Part shown: piece by piece, positions 4,885 through 6,728 of the stretch
Layout of the letters: each line of letters begins with the position of its first letter
Position numbering within the stretch: position 1 is the stretch's first letter
NCBI GenBank assembly: GCA_030612945.1
Contig: JAUWMY010000138.1
Span: 1 to 6,728 of the forward strand
Source of the DNA: Desulfobacteraceae bacterium
Lineage (GTDB): Bacteria; Desulfobacterota; DSM-4660; Desulfatiglandales; Desulfatiglandaceae
DNA: 6,728 bases
Direction of reading: 5' to 3'
Translations under genes and position numbers: made by a program
Notes under the pieces: model-generated
The model's database searches: none
Seen by the model: the letters and a program-made list of their open reading frames with translations, nothing else
What the model was told of the DNA's origin: nothing

Positions 4885-6054
4885 ATGAATATTTTTGAAA
4901 AGGCCGAAAGACTAAAAAAATTACCTCCTTATCTTTTTAAGGAAATTGATCGAAAAAAATCCGAAGTAAGAGCACGAGGAGTGGATGTCATTGACCTGGG
5001 TATTGGAGATCCTGATCTCCCAACCCCTCCCCACATTATTGAGGCGCTGAAAAAGGCTGCGGAGGACCCTGGGAACCACAGGTACCCGTCTTATTCAGGA
5101 ATGGGCGATTTTAAAAAAGCAGTAGCCAAATGGTACCAGGAAAGATTCGGGGTTGAGCTGGACCCGGATACGGAGGTGGTTTCTCTTATTGGGAGCAAAG
5201 AGGGAATCGCGCATTTTCCACTGGCCTTTGTCAATCCGGGCGATGTGGCGCTGGTACCTGCACCGGCGTATCCTGTATATCATATTGCCACTATGTTTGC
5301 CGGCGGAGAATCCTATTTTATGCCGCTTTTAAGTGAGAACAGTTTCCTGCCAGACCTCAATGCGATTCCAGACAAGATCACCTCCAGGGCTCGTATCATG
5401 TTCATCAACTACCCGAACAATCCTACATCCGCGGTTGCCGATCTGGAGTTTTTCAGGAAAGTAGTGGAATTTGCAAGAGATAATAATATCCTGGTGTGCC
5501 ATGATGCTGCTTACACCGAGATGGCTTTTGATGGCTATCGTCCTCCCAGCTTTCTGGCTGCGGATGGAGCCAAGGAAGTGGGGATTGAATTCCATTCTCT
5601 CTCCAAGACCTATAACATGACTGGCTGGCGAATAGGCTTTGCTGTTGGAAACCGAGAGGCAATAGACGGGCTTGGCGCCATCAAGAGCAATATTGATTCG
5701 GGTGTTTTTCAGGCCGTTCAGATGGCAGGTATAGAGGCCATACGCGGGGACCAGTCCTGTGTCAGAGATATGGTTCAAGTTTATTCGAGGCGGCGGGACC
5801 TGATGGTCAAGGGGCTCCGGGATGTTGGTTTTGAGGTGGAGTCACCCAGAGCGACTTTTTATCTGTGGATTAAGGTCCCTGAAGGGTATACATCTTCGGA
5901 CTTGACCGAGCGCCTGCTGGAGGATGCTGGCCTGGTTGTGACCCCTGGCAATGGCTTCGGGGAGCCTGGTGAAGGGTACTTCCGTATCGCGTTGACTCAG
6001 AAAAGGGCAAGGCTCGCGGAGGCTGTGGAAAGATTAAAAGCCTTTAGCATGTAG
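4885..6054 (+). CDS. dapL: LL-diaminopimelate aminotransferase
   Basis: Transfers an amino group from glutamate to tetrahydrodipicolinate, giving LL-DAP in one step and bypassing DapD, DapC and DapE. It is a 389-residue class I/II aminotransferase, PLP fold type I. The PLP-lysine is K241 in HSLSKTYNMTGWRIGF. Cofactor-site residues are visible in LIGSKEGIAH (101-110), YPNNPT (176-181, N178) and HDAAY (206-210, D207 and Y210); R367 in YFRIALTQ should bind the substrate carboxylate. GIGDPDLPTP (39-48) and the GSKEGIAHFPLAF stretch are characteristic of DapL rather than of aspartate or alanine aminotransferases. The setting beside dapA, dapB and dapF, with no dapD/C/E nearby, supports the assignment. 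A generic aminotransferase of the same class is the main alternative and is unlikely here. Confidence 0.94.
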   Translation: MNIFEKAERLKKLPPYLFKEIDRKKSEVRARGVDVIDLGIGDPDLPTPPHIIEALKKAAEDPGNHRYPSYSGMGDFKKAVAKWYQERFGVELDPDTEVVSLIGSKEGIAHFPLAFVNPGDVALVPAPAYPVYHIATMFAGGESYFMPLLSENSFLPDLNAIPDKITSRARIMFINYPNNPTSAVADLEFFRKVVEFARDNNILVCHDAAYTEMAFDGYRPPSFLAADGAKEVGIEFHSLSKTYNMTGWRIGFAVGNREAIDGLGAIKSNIDSGVFQAVQMAGIEAIRGDQSCVRDMVQVYSRRRDLMVKGLRDVGFEVESPRATFYLWIKVPEGYTSSDLTERLLEDAGLVVTPGNGFGEPGEGYFRIALTQKRARLAEAVERLKAFSM

Positions 6055-6056
6055 AC

Positions 6057-6072
6057 GGCGAAAGCGCCTTTT
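6057..6072 (+). other. Small hairpin with T-run between dapL and folK
   Basis: GGCG (6057-6060) pairs with CGCC (6065-6068) around AAAG and is followed by TTTT (6069-6072). It fills the 23-nt gap where a folK ribosome site would be expected. A 4-bp stem and four T residues are marginal for termination, so partial attenuation or simple chance are both possible. Confidence 0.3.
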
Positions 6073-6077
6073 CACCA

Positions 6078-6575
6078 ATGACTAAAATAGCTTATATTGG
6101 GGTTGGTTCAAATCTTGGCAATAAAATAAACAATTGTCTTGAGGCCGTTGTCCGGATCGACGAGATTTCAGGCTGTAGAGTGACGGCACAATCCGATTTC
6201 TACAGGACACAGCCGGTGGGTGTCAAAGGACAGGACTGGTATGTTAATGGTGTAATTGTGTTATCTGCTGATATTTCGGCGCGGGATTTACTGAAAGGCC
6301 TCTTAGCCATCGAGGTAGATATGGGAAGGGAAAGAAAAAAAAAGTGGGATTCAAGGATAATTGACCTGGATATCCTTCTATTTGGAGAAGAGGTGATTTC
6401 AGAAAAAGGACTTCAGGTTCCTCACCCGCTGATGCATTTGAGAAGATTTGTGCTGGCGCCAATGGTTTCTTTGGCCCCGGATTTAGTTCATCCTGTGCTC
6501 AAAAAAAGCATGGCTGAGTTGCTTGTGGATTCTCCAGAGAAAGAGCAGTCTGTGGTTCCCATGGGGGGCGCGTAA
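6078..6575 (+). CDS. folK: 6-hydroxymethyl-7,8-dihydropterin pyrophosphokinase (HPPK)
   Basis: Transfers pyrophosphate from ATP to 6-hydroxymethyl-7,8-dihydropterin, the step before dihydropteroate synthase in folate synthesis; a cytoplasmic single-domain enzyme of 165 residues, normal for the family. The N-terminal AYIGVGSNLG (5-14) is the family start. FYRTQPVG (41-48) forms part of the pterin site. RIIDLDILLFG (93-103) holds the two magnesium-binding aspartates D96 and D98, matching D95 and D97 of E. coli, and VPHPLMHLRRFVLAPM (114-129) holds the conserved His116. The ATG at 6078 gives the canonical N-terminus, but no Shine-Dalgarno sequence precedes it. It lies 23 nt after dapL, so translational coupling is likely. 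It has no metabolic link to lysine and is probably a co-transcribed passenger. Confidence 0.95.
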   Translation: MTKIAYIGVGSNLGNKINNCLEAVVRIDEISGCRVTAQSDFYRTQPVGVKGQDWYVNGVIVLSADISARDLLKGLLAIEVDMGRERKKKWDSRIIDLDILLFGEEVISEKGLQVPHPLMHLRRFVLAPMVSLAPDLVHPVLKKSMAELLVDSPEKEQSVVPMGGA

Positions 6576-6728
6576 ATGCGACTTTTGATTTTTGCAGCCC
6601 TGGCCTATTTGCTTTATCGTGGCTTGAGGAGCTATTTCGGTTCTGGGCAGAAAATACCAAGGACTGAAAATGGCGGTGTCATTGACGAAATGGTAAAGGA
6701 TCCTTTCTGTGACACTTATATACCCGTA
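6576..6728 (+). CDS. Small membrane-anchored protein, partial (PP0621-like, uncertain)
   Basis: An open frame begins with ATG directly after the folK TAA and continues 51 codons to the window edge, so the 3' end is missing. Residues 2-14 form a hydrophobic N-terminal segment (RLLIFAALAYLLY) followed by basic residues, which suggests a single membrane anchor. A polar linker then leads to MVKDPFCDTYIP (39-50). The DPxC-x3-Y-x-P pattern recalls short proteins with an N-terminal anchor and a small metal-binding-like C-terminal motif, annotated in some genomes as PP0621 family; this is from memory and tentative. A G6 run (6563-6568) inside the folK end may act as ribosome site, and the zero-length spacing suggests coupled translation. 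Function unknown. Confidence 0.75.
   Translation, partial: MRLLIFAALAYLLYRGLRSYFGSGQKIPRTENGGVIDEMVKDPFCDTYIPV

Noticed and set aside
6714..6728. TACCCGTA at the right edge resembling the GTAA-loop module
   Set aside because: Only eight bases match, they lie in a plausible coding frame (YIPV), and the sequence stops there, so it cannot be told from chance.

Overview
The window carries an almost complete lysine / meso-diaminopimelate (DAP) biosynthesis cluster, all genes on the + strand: lysA, dapF, dapA, dapB and dapL, followed by folK (folate pathway) and the first 51 codons of a small membrane-anchored protein that runs off the right edge. The use of LL-DAP aminotransferase (DapL) in place of the succinylase/acetylase genes, the gene order, the moderate base composition and the flavour of the proteins suggest a bacterium of the former Deltaproteobacteria (Desulfobacterota, sulfate-reducer or syntroph type). 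This is inference from gene content; no rRNA or other taxonomic marker is present.

Layout. 1-213: non-coding leader with three small hairpins carrying GTAA/TTAC loops, a possible sigma70 promoter and a 13-nt direct repeat abutting lysA. 214-2325: lysA and dapF, 33 nt apart. 2326-2376: a short gap with an 8-nt unit repeated three times, then dapA (2377-3249). 3250-3686: a 437-nt AT-rich gap with a hairpin and an imperfect palindrome built of ATCCTGT words. 3687-4490: dapB. 4491-4884: a 394-nt gap bracketed by two inverted arrays of 9-10-nt units; it contains a second copy of the module upstream of lysA, split by a 101-nt GC-richer insert. 4885-6054: dapL. 6078-6575: folK, with the partial gene starting directly after its stop codon.

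How the genes work together. DapA condenses pyruvate with aspartate semialdehyde, and DapB reduces the product to tetrahydrodipicolinate. DapL aminates this directly to LL-DAP, DapF epimerises LL-DAP to meso-DAP for peptidoglycan, and LysA decarboxylates meso-DAP to L-lysine. Every step after aspartate semialdehyde is therefore present; lysC and asd must lie elsewhere. Key catalytic residues are present in all five enzymes, and no frameshift or truncation was seen apart from the edge-cut last gene.

The genes are conventional. The unexpected content is in the intergenic DNA: four gaps each hold a different short repeat, and one structured module occurs upstream of both lysA and dapL. It may be a dispersed small repeat or a cis-acting RNA; the sequence alone cannot decide.
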